From positions 248,001 through 312,000 of the forward strand of contig NZ_QLYX01000006.1 in NCBI RefSeq assembly GCF_003289645.1: a stretch of 64,000 nt of DNA. The letters are read 5' to 3'. This DNA comes from Actinomadura craniellae (GTDB lineage Bacteria > Actinomycetota > Actinomycetes > Streptosporangiales > Streptosporangiaceae). The notes beneath the pieces were generated by a model that did no database searches, was not told the origin of the DNA, and worked only from the letters and a program-made list of their open reading frames with translations. Shown piece after piece: positions 8,568-17,497 of the stretch. A program made the translations under genes and the position numbers. Each line of letters begins with the position of its first letter. Position 1 is the first letter of the stretch.

Positions 8568-10553
8568 ATGAACCGGCTCAAGGACGCGACCAGCCCCTAC
8601 CTCCTCCAGCACGCCGACAACCCCGTCGACTGGTTCCCCTGGGGCGACGCGGCGTTCGAGGAGGCCCGCCGCCGGGACGTGCCGATCCTGCTGTCGGTGG
8701 GGTACGCGGCCTGCCACTGGTGCCATGTGATGGCCCACGAGTCGTTCGAGGACGCCGAGACCGCCCGGCTGATGAACGACCTGTTCGTCAACGTGAAGGT
8801 CGACCGGGAGGAGCGCCCCGACGTCGACGCCGTCTACATGGAGGCCACCCAGGCCATGACCGGCCAGGGCGGCTGGCCGATGACGGTGTTCGCCACCCCG
8901 GACGGCCACCCCTTCTACTGCGGGACCTACTTCCCGAACCAGCATTTCCGGACGCTGCTGGAGGCCGTCCACCGGGCGTGGACGACCCAGCGCGACGAGG
9001 TGGTGCAGCAGGGCCGCCAGGTGGTCGACGCGCTCGCCTCCCGGGGTCCGGTCGAGGGCGGCGCCGAGCCGCCCGGCGCCGAGACGCTGGCCACGGCCGT
9101 CACCGCGCTCGCGGCGACCTACGACACCGCCCGGGGCGGGTTCGGCGGGGCGCCCAAGTTCCCGCCGTCCATGGTGCTGGAGTTCCTGCTGCGGCGGCAC
9201 GCGCTCGGCGGCGACCCCGAGGCGCTCGCGATGGCCTCGCACACCTACGAGGCGATGGCCCGGGGCGGCCTGTACGACCAGCTCGGCGGCGGGTTCGCCC
9301 GCTACTCGGTGGACGCCGGCTGGGTGGTGCCGCACTTCGAGAAGATGCTGTACGACAACGCGCTGCTGGCCCGGGGCTACGCGCACTGGTGGCGGCTGGG
9401 CGGTTCCCCGCTGGCCCGCCGGATCGCGCTGGAGACCTGCGACTGGATGCTCCGCGACCTGCTGACCCCCCAGGGCGGGCTGGCCTCCGCGCTGGACGCC
9501 GACAGCGAGGGGGAGGAGGGGCGCTACTACGTCTGGACCTCCGAGCAGTTGCGCGAGGTGCTGGGCGAGGAGGACGGCGCCCACGCGACCGAACTCTTCG
9601 AGGTGACCGGCACCTTCGAGCACGGCACCTCGGTGCTGCAACTGCTGCACGACCCGGTGGACGAGGAGCGGTACGCCCGGATCCGGGCCGCGCTGCTGGA
9701 CGCCCGGGCCGGGCGCGTCCCGCCGGCCCGCGACGACAAGGTGGTGACCGCCTGGAACGGGCTGGCGATCGCGGCGCTGGCCGAGTGCGGCGCGCTGTTC
9801 GACCGGCCCGACCTGGTCGAGGCGGCCCGGACGGCGGCCCGGCTGATCGAGGACCTGCACCTGGACGGCGGCCGGCTGCTGCGCACCTCCCGGGACGGTG
9901 TCGCCGGCCCGCACGCCGGGGTGCTGGAGGACTACGCCGACCTCGCCGAGGGGTTGCTGACCCTGCACTCGGTGACCGGCGACCCGGCGTACGTGCGGAC
10001 GGCCGGCGAGCTGCTGGAGACCGTGCTCACCCGGTTCGGTGACGGCGCGGGCGGTTTCTACGACACCGCCGACGACGCGGAACGCCTGTTCCGGCGGCCC
10101 CAGGACCCGACCGACAACGCCACCCCGTCCGGGCAGTTCGCCGCGGCCGGGGCGCTGCTGTCGTACGCCGCGCTGACCGGTTCGGCCCGGCACCGGGAGG
10201 CGGCCGAGGCGGCGCTCGCGCCGGTCACCCCGCTGGCCGAGCGGCACGCCCGGTTCGCCGGCTGGGGGCTGGCGGTGGCGGCGGCCCGGCGGGGCGGCCC
10301 GCTGGAGATCGCCGTGGTGGGCGAGCCGGACGATCCGCGGACCCGGGAACTGCACCGGACGGCGCTGCTGGCGGCGGCCCCCGGGGCGGTGGTGACGGTG
10401 GGCGCGCCGGGCGGCTCCGAGGTGCCGTTGCTGGCGGGACGCGGTCTGGTGGGCGGTGTTCCGGCCGCATATGTTTGCCGCGACTTCGCCTGCCGGCTGC
10501 CGGTCACGACGGTGGCGGACCTTACCGTCGAGATCGCGGGTGCGCAGAAGTGA
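8568..10553 (+). CDS. YyaL/SSP411-like thioredoxin-fold and alpha/alpha-barrel protein
   Basis: This 661-residue protein belongs to the DUF255/YyaL family. It has an N-terminal thioredoxin-like domain (residues 1-160) with the phrase [14 protein letters not shown], where CHWC is the CxxC site, followed by an (alpha/alpha) six-barrel resembling glycan epimerases ([36 protein letters not shown]). The biochemical role of the family is not established. The mammalian homologue is SPATA20. It occupies the position of Rv1084 in the mca neighbourhood of M. tuberculosis, though here several accessory genes separate it from mca. CAGGAT seven bases before the ATG could act as a weak -10 for a leaderless message. 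Confidence 0.92.
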   Translation: MNRLKDATSPYLLQHADNPVDWFPWGDAAFEEARRRDVPILLSVGYAACHWCHVMAHESFEDAETARLMNDLFVNVKVDREERPDVDAVYMEATQAMTGQGGWPMTVFATPDGHPFYCGTYFPNQHFRTLLEAVHRAWTTQRDEVVQQGRQVVDALASRGPVEGGAEPPGAETLATAVTALAATYDTARGGFGGAPKFPPSMVLEFLLRRHALGGDPEALAMASHTYEAMARGGLYDQLGGGFARYSVDAGWVVPHFEKMLYDNALLARGYAHWWRLGGSPLARRIALETCDWMLRDLLTPQGGLASALDADSEGEEGRYYVWTSEQLREVLGEEDGAHATELFEVTGTFEHGTSVLQLLHDPVDEERYARIRAALLDARAGRVPPARDDKVVTAWNGLAIAALAECGALFDRPDLVEAARTAARLIEDLHLDGGRLLRTSRDGVAGPHAGVLEDYADLAEGLLTLHSVTGDPAYVRTAGELLETVLTRFGDGAGGFYDTADDAERLFRRPQDPTDNATPSGQFAAAGALLSYAALTGSARHREAAEAALAPVTPLAERHARFAGWGLAVAAARRGGPLEIAVVGEPDDPRTRELHRTALLAAAPGAVVTVGAPGGSEVPLLAGRGLVGGVPAAYVCRDFACRLPVTTVADLTVEIAGAQK

Positions 10554-10741
10554 CAGAGATTTGCTCGATGGAGTGCTGACCCGAGCGCTCAGAAATGTAG
10601 GGAAGTTAGTAGTTACCTTCCGGTAGTGCGGGTTTAGGCTGCAAGGGCGAAACTGTGCTTTCGGGGTGCCTGGACGCCTGCCGCCCAGTTGAGACATGAT
10701 CGGTGGCCGTGTCAGGCCGCCGTACGAGGGAGTGTGTTGCC

Positions 10742-11914
10742 GTGCGCCCGGACCGCCGTGTACTGCCAACGGTGATCGGCGTTTCGGTCCTCACCACCCT
10801 CGCGGCGAACGTCGCGGTGGTCATCGCCCACCAGCAGACGAAGGGCGAACCCGCCCGCCGGGACGCCAACGAGCGGTATGTCGCCGCCGCCAGCGGATCG
10901 CGGCTCTCGCCCGCCCCGGTGGCGCCGCTGCAGCAGCGGGTGACGCCGAAGGTCCTGGTGGCCGGTTCCGGCCCGATGCCGCTCGAGGCGCTGAGCCGGC
11001 TGCGCCGGATCAAGGGGGTCGGCGCGGTCGAGGTCGCCGACGCGGCCCAGGCCATGGTCGACGGCAAGCGTGTCGGGCTGCTCGGCGTCGAGCCCTCGAC
11101 GTTCCGCGCCTTCACCCCCAAGCCCACCGCGCAGTCCGACGACCTGTGGCGCAACGTGGCGGCCGGCGATGTGGCCATCTCCTTCACCATGGGCAGTGAC
11201 GGCGGTGTCAAGCTCGGTACCCAGGTGCCGGTCGGCGGGCAGGCGCGGCAGGCGCAGCTTCGGGTCGGCGCGTACGCCACCATGGGCATCGCCGACGTCG
11301 ACGCGGTGGTCTCCCGCGCCACGGCCCGCAACCTCGGCGTGCCGACCGGCAACGCGGTGCTGATCAGCGCCCCCAAGGTGAAGACGGACGCCCTGCTCAA
11401 GCAGATCCGCAGGGTGGTGCCCAAGACGGTGAAGGCCGTCGAGGTCAGCCCGCAGATCGACGCTCCGAAGGCGGGCGGCCAGTTGCCCGCGGCGCGCGGC
11501 CGGGTGATGAACGTGCAGCAGGTTCGGACCGTGATCGAGGCCGCGCGAACCCGGCTGGGCTGGCCCTACGTCTGGGGCGGCGAGTCGGAGGCCGAGGGCG
11601 GTTACGACTGCTCCGGGCTGATGCAGTTCGCCTTCGCCCGGGCCGGGATCAGGCTGCCCCGGGTGGCCGCCGACCAGGCCCGGGCCGGCTGGGTCCTGCC
11701 CTACGAGAAGGCCCAGCCCGGCGACATGCTCATCTGGGCCAACGACCCCACCGCCCCGGGCTACATCTCGCACATCGCCCTCTACATCGGCAACGGCCGG
11801 ATGATCGCCGCCCCTCGCCGGGGCACCGTGGTCCAGGTGCAGAACGTCTACCTGCGCAACTTCCGGGGCGCCATCCGGGTCAACCCCCAGGTGTCCGCCC
11901 GGATCGCCTACTGA
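10742..11914 (+). CDS. NlpC/P60 family peptidoglycan endopeptidase
   Basis: This protein of about 390 residues has an N-terminal membrane anchor or signal (VIGVSVLTTLAANVAVVIA), a central beta-rich region of unknown fold, and a C-terminal NlpC/P60 cysteine peptidase domain. The nucleophile is Cys290 in YDCSGLMQF and the His is His344 in SHIALYIGNG. Such enzymes cut D-Glu to meso-Dap bonds in the cell wall outside the membrane. I chose the GTG at 10742, which has GAGGGA ten bases upstream; a GTG at 10703 would add 13 residues without a ribosome site. The 190-base upstream gap is AT-richer than its surroundings and probably carries the promoter. Confidence 0.88.
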   Translation: MRPDRRVLPTVIGVSVLTTLAANVAVVIAHQQTKGEPARRDANERYVAAASGSRLSPAPVAPLQQRVTPKVLVAGSGPMPLEALSRLRRIKGVGAVEVADAAQAMVDGKRVGLLGVEPSTFRAFTPKPTAQSDDLWRNVAAGDVAISFTMGSDGGVKLGTQVPVGGQARQAQLRVGAYATMGIADVDAVVSRATARNLGVPTGNAVLISAPKVKTDALLKQIRRVVPKTVKAVEVSPQIDAPKAGGQLPAARGRVMNVQQVRTVIEAARTRLGWPYVWGGESEAEGGYDCSGLMQFAFARAGIRLPRVAADQARAGWVLPYEKAQPGDMLIWANDPTAPGYISHIALYIGNGRMIAAPRRGTVVQVQNVYLRNFRGAIRVNPQVSARIAY

Positions 11915-12003
11915 TCCCGTCCTCCTGACCGCCTCGGCCGGATCGTCGCCGGGAGCGGCCGTCAACGCATGCTCCCTGTCGGTTGGCTTGGCTCGCAAAA
12001 GGT

Positions 12004-12017
12004 GTAATCATGATTAC
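12004..12017. promoter_or_regulatory. perfect 14-bp palindrome abutting a GTG start (probable autoregulatory operator)
   Basis: GTAATCATGATTAC is a perfect palindrome, strikingly AT-rich for this genome, ending on the base before the GTG start of a gene with a ribbon-helix-helix-like region. TTGGCT (11983-11988) and TAATCA (12005-12010) are 16 bases apart, so the palindrome would cover the -10 and the start point of a leaderless message. Autoregulation is inferred. Confidence 0.6.
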
Positions 12018-12539
12018 GTGCATGCGAGCGAAGCGCAGGAGAAGCTGCGCGGCTGGTTCACCGGCCGGCTGCCCGAAGGCTGGTTCGAGGGTCCGCTGGA
12101 GGTCGTGCTCGACCGGGAAGAGGTCTCCGTGGTCGGCCGGCTGCCCGACCCGCCGCGCGCCGAGGACGTCTCCGACACCGAGTGGGCCGCCGCCGCGGCC
12201 GGCCAGATCCAGCGCTTCCGCGAGGAGACCCGGGAGCGGCGCATCGCCATCGCCCGCGAGGCCGAGGAGCGCTTCGGCCGGAAGGTGTCCTGGGGCGTCC
12301 GGTGCGGCCCGGCGCGGGAGATGTTCACGACCCTCTCGGTGCCCGTGATGACCCGGCTGCGGCAGCCCGAGCGGCGGGTCCTGGACACGCTCGTCGAGGC
12401 CGGGGTGGCGCGCAGCCGCAGCGATGCGCTGGCCTGGTGCGTCCGGCTGGTGGGCAAGAACGCCGACGCGTGGCTGAGCGAGTTGCGCGAGGCCCTCCAG
12501 CACGTCGAACGGGCGCGCGCCGCCGGGCCCGACCTCTGA
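12018..12539 (+). CDS. ribbon-helix-helix-like putative DNA-binding protein
   Basis: This 173-residue protein is unrecognised by name. Its C-terminal third reads like a ribbon-helix-helix or MetJ/Arc-type segment: a short strand (TLSVPVMTRL) followed by two helices (ERRVLDTLVEAGVARS, then SDALAWCVRLVG). The N-terminal two thirds are charged and mostly helical (IQRFREETRERR). The frame opens at a TTG at 11988, but I choose the GTG at 12018 because the AT-rich palindrome and -10-like element lie directly before it, implying a leaderless transcript. A DNA-binding repressor of its own promoter is a reasonable hypothesis. Other targets are unknown. Confidence 0.75.
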   Translation: MHASEAQEKLRGWFTGRLPEGWFEGPLEVVLDREEVSVVGRLPDPPRAEDVSDTEWAAAAAGQIQRFREETRERRIAIAREAEERFGRKVSWGVRCGPAREMFTTLSVPVMTRLRQPERRVLDTLVEAGVARSRSDALAWCVRLVGKNADAWLSELREALQHVERARAAGPDL

Positions 12540-12609
12540 CCCTGCCGACCTGGCAAACGTTCGGTCAGGGAATCCGATCTTGGCGTTTCGGCTGGCCTAC
12601 CGTACCCGG

Positions 12610-13173
12610 GTGGGAGGACTGCACTGCCTGGACGGATCATCGCTGCGGGTGATCCCGGTGCCGTCGTGCGACAGCGGCGGCACCCCGTACGAGGTGACGC
12701 TGCGGCTGGAGCGCGACGGCGCGTCCTTCGGCTCGGTCGGCGAGCGCTGCGGCTACTTCATCGCCGATCTGGCCGCCCGGCTCGCCGCGGCCCGGGCCGA
12801 GGGCTCGCCGCAGGCGGTGCGCTGGCGCGACCCCGACGACCGGTTCCCCGACCCGCCCCGGCCCCCCGCCGCCCGCGGTGAGCGGAGCCAGGAGTGCGAG
12901 CTGTTCGCCTTCCGCTACCGCGATCGCGTCGACCTGGCCGGTACCGGCGAACTGCGCTGTACGGTCCGCACGTCGTCCGTCTGGATCCCCCGCCAGGAGG
13001 AGTGCTGGTCGGGACGGGGCCCGGCGCTCGGCCGGTGGCGGCTGAACCGGCGGGCCGTGGTCGAGGCGTGGGGCGCCGGGGGGCGCGGCGTCCGGGCGGT
13101 GCTCACCTCCGGCGAACTGGAGCTCTTCCTGACCGACCTGCTCGACGCGGTGGAGCGGATCGGCGAAAGTTAG
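12610..13173 (+). CDS. conserved hypothetical protein
   Basis: This protein of about 187 residues has no motif that I recognise, no signal peptide and no membrane segment. It is rich in Arg and aromatic residues (CELFAFRYRDRVDL; SVWIPRQEECWSG) and has several Cys. The longest frame begins at a TTG at 12580, but TACCGT (12598-12603) ends six bases before an in-frame GTG at 12610, which fits a leaderless start; I use the latter. It lies 70 bases after the ribbon-helix-helix gene on the same strand and could still be expressed from its own promoter. Coding reality is supported by length and by strong third-position GC. Confidence 0.7.
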   Translation: MGGLHCLDGSSLRVIPVPSCDSGGTPYEVTLRLERDGASFGSVGERCGYFIADLAARLAAARAEGSPQAVRWRDPDDRFPDPPRPPAARGERSQECELFAFRYRDRVDLAGTGELRCTVRTSSVWIPRQEECWSGRGPALGRWRLNRRAVVEAWGAGGRGVRAVLTSGELELFLTDLLDAVERIGES

Positions 13174-13284
13174 CGAAATCCCGAGAAATCCCGATGTAGG
13201 GCCATCAACACGACGAGCCGGGCGATAATTGGGCGTCGTTCATCATGGGGTTCAACACGGGCCGGTTCCGGGGGAGGAGAGCCC

Positions 13285-14100
13285 ATGGCGGTATGGCGGC
13301 GTGCGCTCAGCGAGGGGATGCGGCGCAGTGGGCTGTACGCGGCGATCCGGGAACAGGTCTACCGGGCCTACGAGCGCCGGGTGGAGTCCTCGCTGCCGAC
13401 CGGCGTCGCCCCCCGGCACGTGGGCGTGATCCTCGACGGGAACCGGCGCTGGGCGCGCTCGCTGGGGCTGAGCGACGTCAACACCGGTCACCAGCGCGGG
13501 GCCGACAAGATCTCCGAACTGCTCCAGTGGTGCACCGAGGCGGGCGTCGAGCACGTCACGCTCTGGCTGCTGTCCACCGACAACCTGGCCCGGCCTGCCC
13601 AGGAACTCGATCCACTGCTGACGATCATCGAGAAGACCGTCCAGAAGTTCGTCGCCGACGGCTGGCACGTGAAGCCCGTCGGGGCGCTCGACCTCCTGCC
13701 CGACAAGACCGCTCGTGTCCTAAAAGACGCGGGTGAGGCCACATCCGACGCTCCCGGCCTGATTGTGAACGTCGCGGTGGGGTACGGAGGTAGGCGTGAG
13801 ATCGCTGATGCGGTGCGCTCACTGCTCATCGAGCAGGCGGGCAAAGGCACCAGCATCGAGGAACTCGCCGAGATCCTCGACGTTGAGCACATCGCCGAGC
13901 ATCTCTACACGCGCGGCCAGCCCGATCCTGACCTGGTCATCCGTACCTCGGGAGAGCAGCGGCTGTCCGGATTCATGCTCTGGCAGAGCGCCCACTCGGA
14001 GTTCTACTTCTGCGAGGTCCACTGGCCGGACTTCCGCAAGGTCGACTTCCTGCGGGCGCTTCGTTCGTATGCCGCGCGGCACCGTCGCTACGGTTCCTGA
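13285..14100 (+). CDS. cis-prenyltransferase (short-chain Z-isoprenyl diphosphate synthase type)
   Basis: This 271-residue member of the UppS family condenses isopentenyl diphosphate onto an allylic diphosphate with cis stereochemistry. The catalytic Asp51 lies in VILDGNRRWAR. LWLLSTDNLARP and DLVIRTSGEQRLSGFMLWQSAHSEFYF are the other conserved blocks. The wording of these blocks and the neighbourhood match Rv1086, which makes short E,Z-farnesyl diphosphate, more than the long-chain Rv2361c. The product length is inferred. The ATG is preceded by GGGGGAGGAGA. GATAAT about 60 bases upstream could be its -10. Confidence 0.92.
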   Translation: MAVWRRALSEGMRRSGLYAAIREQVYRAYERRVESSLPTGVAPRHVGVILDGNRRWARSLGLSDVNTGHQRGADKISELLQWCTEAGVEHVTLWLLSTDNLARPAQELDPLLTIIEKTVQKFVADGWHVKPVGALDLLPDKTARVLKDAGEATSDAPGLIVNVAVGYGGRREIADAVRSLLIEQAGKGTSIEELAEILDVEHIAEHLYTRGQPDPDLVIRTSGEQRLSGFMLWQSAHSEFYFCEVHWPDFRKVDFLRALRSYAARHRRYGS

Positions 14101-14124
14101 CTCCTTCTCTGGGGAATCTCCCCA

Positions 14125-14140
14125 TGTGATACAGGTCACC
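14125..14140. promoter_or_regulatory. Crp/GlxR-like site TGTGA-N6-TCACC
   Basis: TGTGATACAGGTCACC matches the Crp-family consensus TGTGA-N6-TCACA at nine of ten half-site positions. It lies about 100 bases before phoH2 and just after a small GGGGA/TCCCC hairpin (14111-14123) that ends the prenyltransferase gene. A similar site occurs at 15692-15707. Confidence 0.55.
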
Positions 14141-14238
14141 GTGGCGATATTGCGGTCGGACCGTAACGTGGTATCAGGTTCCCCCCGAGGAAAGGGCGTT
14201 TCCAGGCCCTGGGCCTGGCGGTGCCCGAAGGAGAGCGA

Positions 14239-15597
14239 GTGGCCACTTCCTCCTCGCGCCGTGTCACTCCGCAGTCCCACACTGCGGACGAGGGCCGGCG
14301 CACGTACGTCCTCGACACCAGTGTCCTGCTCGCCGACCCGGGGGCGATGACCCGGTTCGCCGAGCACGAGGTCGTACTTCCGATCGTCGTCATCACCGAG
14401 CTCGAAGCCAAGCGCAACCACCCGGAACTGGGCTACTTCGCCCGCCAGGCGTTGCGCACCCTGGACGACCTGCGAGTCGACCACGGCCGTCTGGACGAGG
14501 CCGTCGCCATCGGAGATCTCGGTGGAACGCTCCGGGTCGAGCTCAACCACTCCGACGCCTCCGTGCTGCCGGACGGCTTCCGGCTGGGCGACAACGACAC
14601 CCGAATCCTCTCGGTGGCCGGCTGGCTGGCCAAGGAGGGCAAGGACGTCGTCCTGGTCTCCAAGGACCTGCCGCTGCGGGTGAAGGCTTCGGCGGTCGGC
14701 CTGGCGGCCGAGGAGTACCGCGCGGAGCTCGCGGTGGTCGAGTCCGGCTGGACCGGTATGCGCGAGCTGGAACTGACGAACGATCAGGTCGAGGAGCTGT
14801 ACGAGACGAGCCGGCTGGACCTCGACCGGTCCATGGCGGGCACGGACGACCTGGCCTGCCACACCGGGCTGCGGCTGCTGTCGGAGCGCGGCTCGGCGCT
14901 GGGCCGGGTGATGCCCGACAAGTCCGTCCGGCTGGTCCGCGGCGACCGCGAGGTGTTCGGGCTGCGCGGCCGGTCGGCGGAGCAGCGGGTCGCCATCGAC
15001 CTGCTGATGGACGAGGACGTCGGCATCGTCTCGCTGGGCGGCCGGGCGGGCACCGGCAAGTCCGCGCTCGCGCTGTGCGCCGGGCTGGAGGCGGTCCTCG
15101 AACGGCGCCGGCACCGCAAGGTCGTCGTCTTCCGCCCGCTGTACGCCGTGGGCGGGCAGGACCTGGGCTACCTGCCGGGGTCGGAGAACGAGAAGATGTC
15201 GCCCTGGGCGCAGGCGGTCTTCGACACCCTGTCGGCGATGACGACCCCCGAGGTGGTCGAGGAGGTCCTCGACCGCGGCATGCTCGAGGTCCTGCCGCTG
15301 ACCCACATCCGGGGACGCTCGCTGCACGACTCCTTCGTGATCGTCGACGAGGCGCAGTCGCTGGAGCGCGGGGTGCTGCTGACCGTGCTGTCGCGGATCG
15401 GCGCGGGCTCCCGGGTCGTCCTCACCCACGACGTGGCCCAGCGCGACAACCTGCGCGTCGGCCGGCACGACGGCGTGGCCGCCGTGGTCGAGCGGCTCAA
15501 GGGTCACCCGCTGTTCGCACACGTCACGCTGACGCGCTCGGAGCGGTCCCCGATCGCCGCCCTGGTGACCGACATGCTGGGAGATGTGGGGGTCTGA
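14239..15597 (+). CDS. phoH2: PhoH2-type PIN-domain and PhoH ATPase fusion
   Basis: This 452-residue protein joins an N-terminal PIN RNase domain ([14 protein letters not shown], catalytic Asp; [16 protein letters not shown]) to a C-terminal PhoH P-loop ATPase. Walker A is [13 protein letters not shown], Walker B is [13 protein letters not shown], and ILTH-type sensor phrases follow ([13 protein letters not shown]). PhoH2 proteins such as Rv1095 are reported to unwind and cleave RNA. I start at the GTG at 14239 because GAAGGAGA precedes it by about six bases; the longer GTG frame (14221) has none. A Crp-like site lies upstream and a strong hairpin follows. It is monocistronic. Confidence 0.93.
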   Translation: MATSSSRRVTPQSHTADEGRRTYVLDTSVLLADPGAMTRFAEHEVVLPIVVITELEAKRNHPELGYFARQALRTLDDLRVDHGRLDEAVAIGDLGGTLRVELNHSDASVLPDGFRLGDNDTRILSVAGWLAKEGKDVVLVSKDLPLRVKASAVGLAAEEYRAELAVVESGWTGMRELELTNDQVEELYETSRLDLDRSMAGTDDLACHTGLRLLSERGSALGRVMPDKSVRLVRGDREVFGLRGRSAEQRVAIDLLMDEDVGIVSLGGRAGTGKSALALCAGLEAVLERRRHRKVVVFRPLYAVGGQDLGYLPGSENEKMSPWAQAVFDTLSAMTTPEVVEEVLDRGMLEVLPLTHIRGRSLHDSFVIVDEAQSLERGVLLTVLSRIGAGSRVVLTHDVAQRDNLRVGRHDGVAAVVERLKGHPLFAHVTLTRSERSPIAALVTDMLGDVGV

Positions 15598-15614
15598 CCC
15601 CGGATCGCACCGCG

Positions 15615-15652
15615 ACGGCGGGCTGCCACCAACGTGTGGCGGCCCGCCGTTT
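15615..15652 (+). terminator. hairpin terminator after phoH2 gene
   Basis: Fifteen-base arms (15615-15629 and 15636-15650) pair with one G-U position around a six-base loop and run into TTTC, 18 bases after the phoH2 stop. Confidence 0.8.
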
Positions 15653-16004
15653 CAGTCACACCACGTACCGCCATGGCTCCATTGCGTAAATTGTGATGAA
15701 GGTCACTTGTTTTGGTGACAACCTGAGGAATCCCTGCTCCCGTCGTGGTTTCGACGGTGTTCTGGCCGGGTTGACAACGCGCGGACCGGGGGCAGTTGTC
15801 TCGTTTTGGTTGCGGAGACCCCCCTGACCTCCGGCATCGTTGGGCGCCGTAAGCACCCCGGCCAGCGCGCGTCCCCTCGCGAACCCCCCTGCGAGCGCGC
15901 TGACGATCAGGTGCCGAGACCGGCCGCGACGGCCGGTCACCGGCCCCGGGGTGGACGCACTTCGCCCGCGTGTCCATGCGCGTGCGACCGGCGGAAGGAC
16001 CGGC
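15653..16004 (+). other. long untranslated leader of the first SLT-like gene
   Basis: This stretch of about 350 bases has no gene that I would call. It holds the Crp-like site, a TTGACA at about 15773, a GACAAC/GTTGTC six-bp stem around it, and several GC-rich inverted repeats near 15880-15950 (for example CGGCCGCGACGGCCGG). In-frame codons exist from a TTG at 15840, but a GGAAGGA site five bases before the TTG at 16005 argues that translation begins there. It may be a structured regulatory leader. I could not match it to the core of a known riboswitch. Confidence 0.4.
15692..15707. promoter_or_regulatory. Crp/GlxR-like site TGTGA-N6-TCACT
   Basis: TGTGATGAAGGTCACT matches the Crp-family consensus at nine of ten half-site positions. 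It is about 310 bases before the SLT-like gene, within a long untranslated region. Crp-type control of cell-wall resuscitation genes is known in mycobacteria (rpfA), which makes this position plausible. Confidence 0.6.
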
Positions 16005-16799
16005 TTGTACGGAGACCATCCCGGGTCCCCTAGGCGAGACGGTGTCGAACCCGACCCCCTGCCCCCCGCGAGCTTCGGCGCCCCGCAGCCCGGCCCGGAC
16101 GTCCGCGTCGCCGGAGCCGCCCAGGCGCCCCCGCGCGAGGAGATCGCCGGCCGGGGAGTCCCCCGCACCCAGGGCCGCCGCATCACCCCCGCCAAGATCG
16201 CGGTGGTGGCCGCCGTCGCCGTCACCGTGGTGGGCGGCGGCACCGTGGCCGCGCTGGCCGTCACGGGCGGCTCCGGCGAGCCGCCGGTGACCGCCGTGTC
16301 GCCCGGACCGGCGGCGGCCGACCCGCCCCAGGTGGACGCCCAGGCCCTGGACGCGCAGCGGCGCAGGGACGCCCTGAAGCGGGCCGCCCATGCCGCCTAC
16401 GGCGACGCGGCCAAGCCGCCGCGGCTCGCCCCCAAGGGCACCCCGCCCACGCCCACGGCCGCCCCGGGCGCGCCGACCGCCGGCAACCCCGTCCCGGCCG
16501 GTGAGGCGCAGCGGATCGCCAAGCAGATGCTGCCCTCGTTCGGGTTCGACCCCGACACCCAGTTCGGCTGCCTGGTCGAGCTGTGGATGAAGGAGAGCGG
16601 CTGGCGGACCACCGCGGCCAACCCCTCCGGCGCCTACGGCATCCCGCAGGCGCTGCCGGGCTCCAAGATGGCCAGCGCGGGCGCCGACTGGCGGACCAAC
16701 CCGCGCACCCAGATCAAGTGGGGCCTGAACTACATCAAGAGCCGCTACAAGACCCCCTGCGGTGGGTGGGCGGCCTTCAACCGGCAGGGCTGGTACTGA
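16005..16799 (+). CDS. membrane-anchored SLT-like lytic transglycosylase (paralog 1)
   Basis: This protein of about 264 residues has a cytoplasmic N-terminal tail, one membrane segment (ITPAKIAVVAAVAVTVVGGG), a Pro/Ala-rich linker and a C-terminal lysozyme-like transglycosylase domain. The candidate catalytic Glu is in LWMKESGWRTTA, followed by SGAYGIPQALPGSKM and DWRTNPRTQIKWGL, which ends close to the C-terminus (GWY). It should cleave peptidoglycan glycan strands outside the membrane. The TTG at 16005 is chosen for its GGAAGGA site; the reading frame is open from 15840. The next gene encodes a second copy of the same domain. A Crp-like site lies upstream. Confidence 0.82.
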   Translation: MYGDHPGSPRRDGVEPDPLPPASFGAPQPGPDVRVAGAAQAPPREEIAGRGVPRTQGRRITPAKIAVVAAVAVTVVGGGTVAALAVTGGSGEPPVTAVSPGPAAADPPQVDAQALDAQRRRDALKRAAHAAYGDAAKPPRLAPKGTPPTPTAAPGAPTAGNPVPAGEAQRIAKQMLPSFGFDPDTQFGCLVELWMKESGWRTTAANPSGAYGIPQALPGSKMASAGADWRTNPRTQIKWGLNYIKSRYKTPCGGWAAFNRQGWY

Positions 16800-16966
16800 T
16801 CCACCCGTAGTACGGAATCTCCGGCGCGGCGGCCGGTAAAACCGATGCCGCCCGCCGGGCGGTACCGGGTTCCCCCGGCCCGCCGGGGGTCGGTGACGTG
16901 CCACCGGCGGGCAAAGATCAGGGTGGGAAGTCCGGTGCGGAGGTTCGGGCCTCCGGGTTCCGCCGC

Positions 16967-17494
16967 ATGTTTCCCGCCATGCCCTTGCACAGAGTGAAGG
17001 CCGGTCCCGCGAAGACGGCCGTCGTCGCCCTGACGACGCTCCTCGGCGCCGGCCTGGCCGTGGCCCCCGCACCGAACCCCGCACACGCCGGCCGCGCTCC
17101 GGCCGACCCGCCCGACTCCCACGCCCACGGGGAACCGGCCGAGGACGAGCCGGCCCGTACGACCGTGCGGGCGCGCCGGCTCACCCGGGTCGTGCGCAAC
17201 AAGCTCATCGCCTGGGAGCTGATGGACCGGCGCCGCTGGGCCTCCGAGCACCAGTTCCGCTGCCTGGACCGGCTGTGGACGCGGGAGAGCGGCTGGAACC
17301 ACCGGGCGCACAACTCACGCACCGGGGCGCACGGCATCCCGCAGGCGCACCCGGGCGGCAAGATGGCCACCGCGGGCGACGACTGGCGGACCAACCCGCG
17401 TACCCAGATCAAGTGGGGCCTGCGCTACATCAGGAGCCGGCACGGCACCCCGTGCGGCGCCTGGCGGCACCTGCGCGCCACCGGCTGGTACTGA
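16967..17494 (+). CDS. secreted SLT-like lytic transglycosylase (paralog 2)
   Basis: This secreted protein of about 175 residues has a signal peptide (hydrophobic TAVVALTTLLGAGLAVA, cleavage after AHA) and a C-terminal domain nearly co-linear with the preceding gene product: LWTRESGWNHRAHN, AHGIPQAHPGGKM, DWRTNPRTQIKWGLRYI and the terminal GWY. The catalytic Glu is retained. The linker is shorter, and the anchor of paralog 1 is replaced by a cleavable signal, so this copy is probably released. The start could also be the ATG at 16979; neither has a strong ribosome site. The two genes are probably a tandem duplication, and may be separately transcribed since 167 bases separate them. Confidence 0.82.
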   Translation: MFPAMPLHRVKAGPAKTAVVALTTLLGAGLAVAPAPNPAHAGRAPADPPDSHAHGEPAEDEPARTTVRARRLTRVVRNKLIAWELMDRRRWASEHQFRCLDRLWTRESGWNHRAHNSRTGAHGIPQAHPGGKMATAGDDWRTNPRTQIKWGLRYIRSRHGTPCGAWRHLRATGWY

Positions 17495-17497
17495 CCG

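Noticed and set aside
15720-16004. c-di-AMP (ydaO-type) riboswitch before the SLT-like gene
   Set aside because: The expected conserved core blocks could not be found in order. A covariance-model search would decide.
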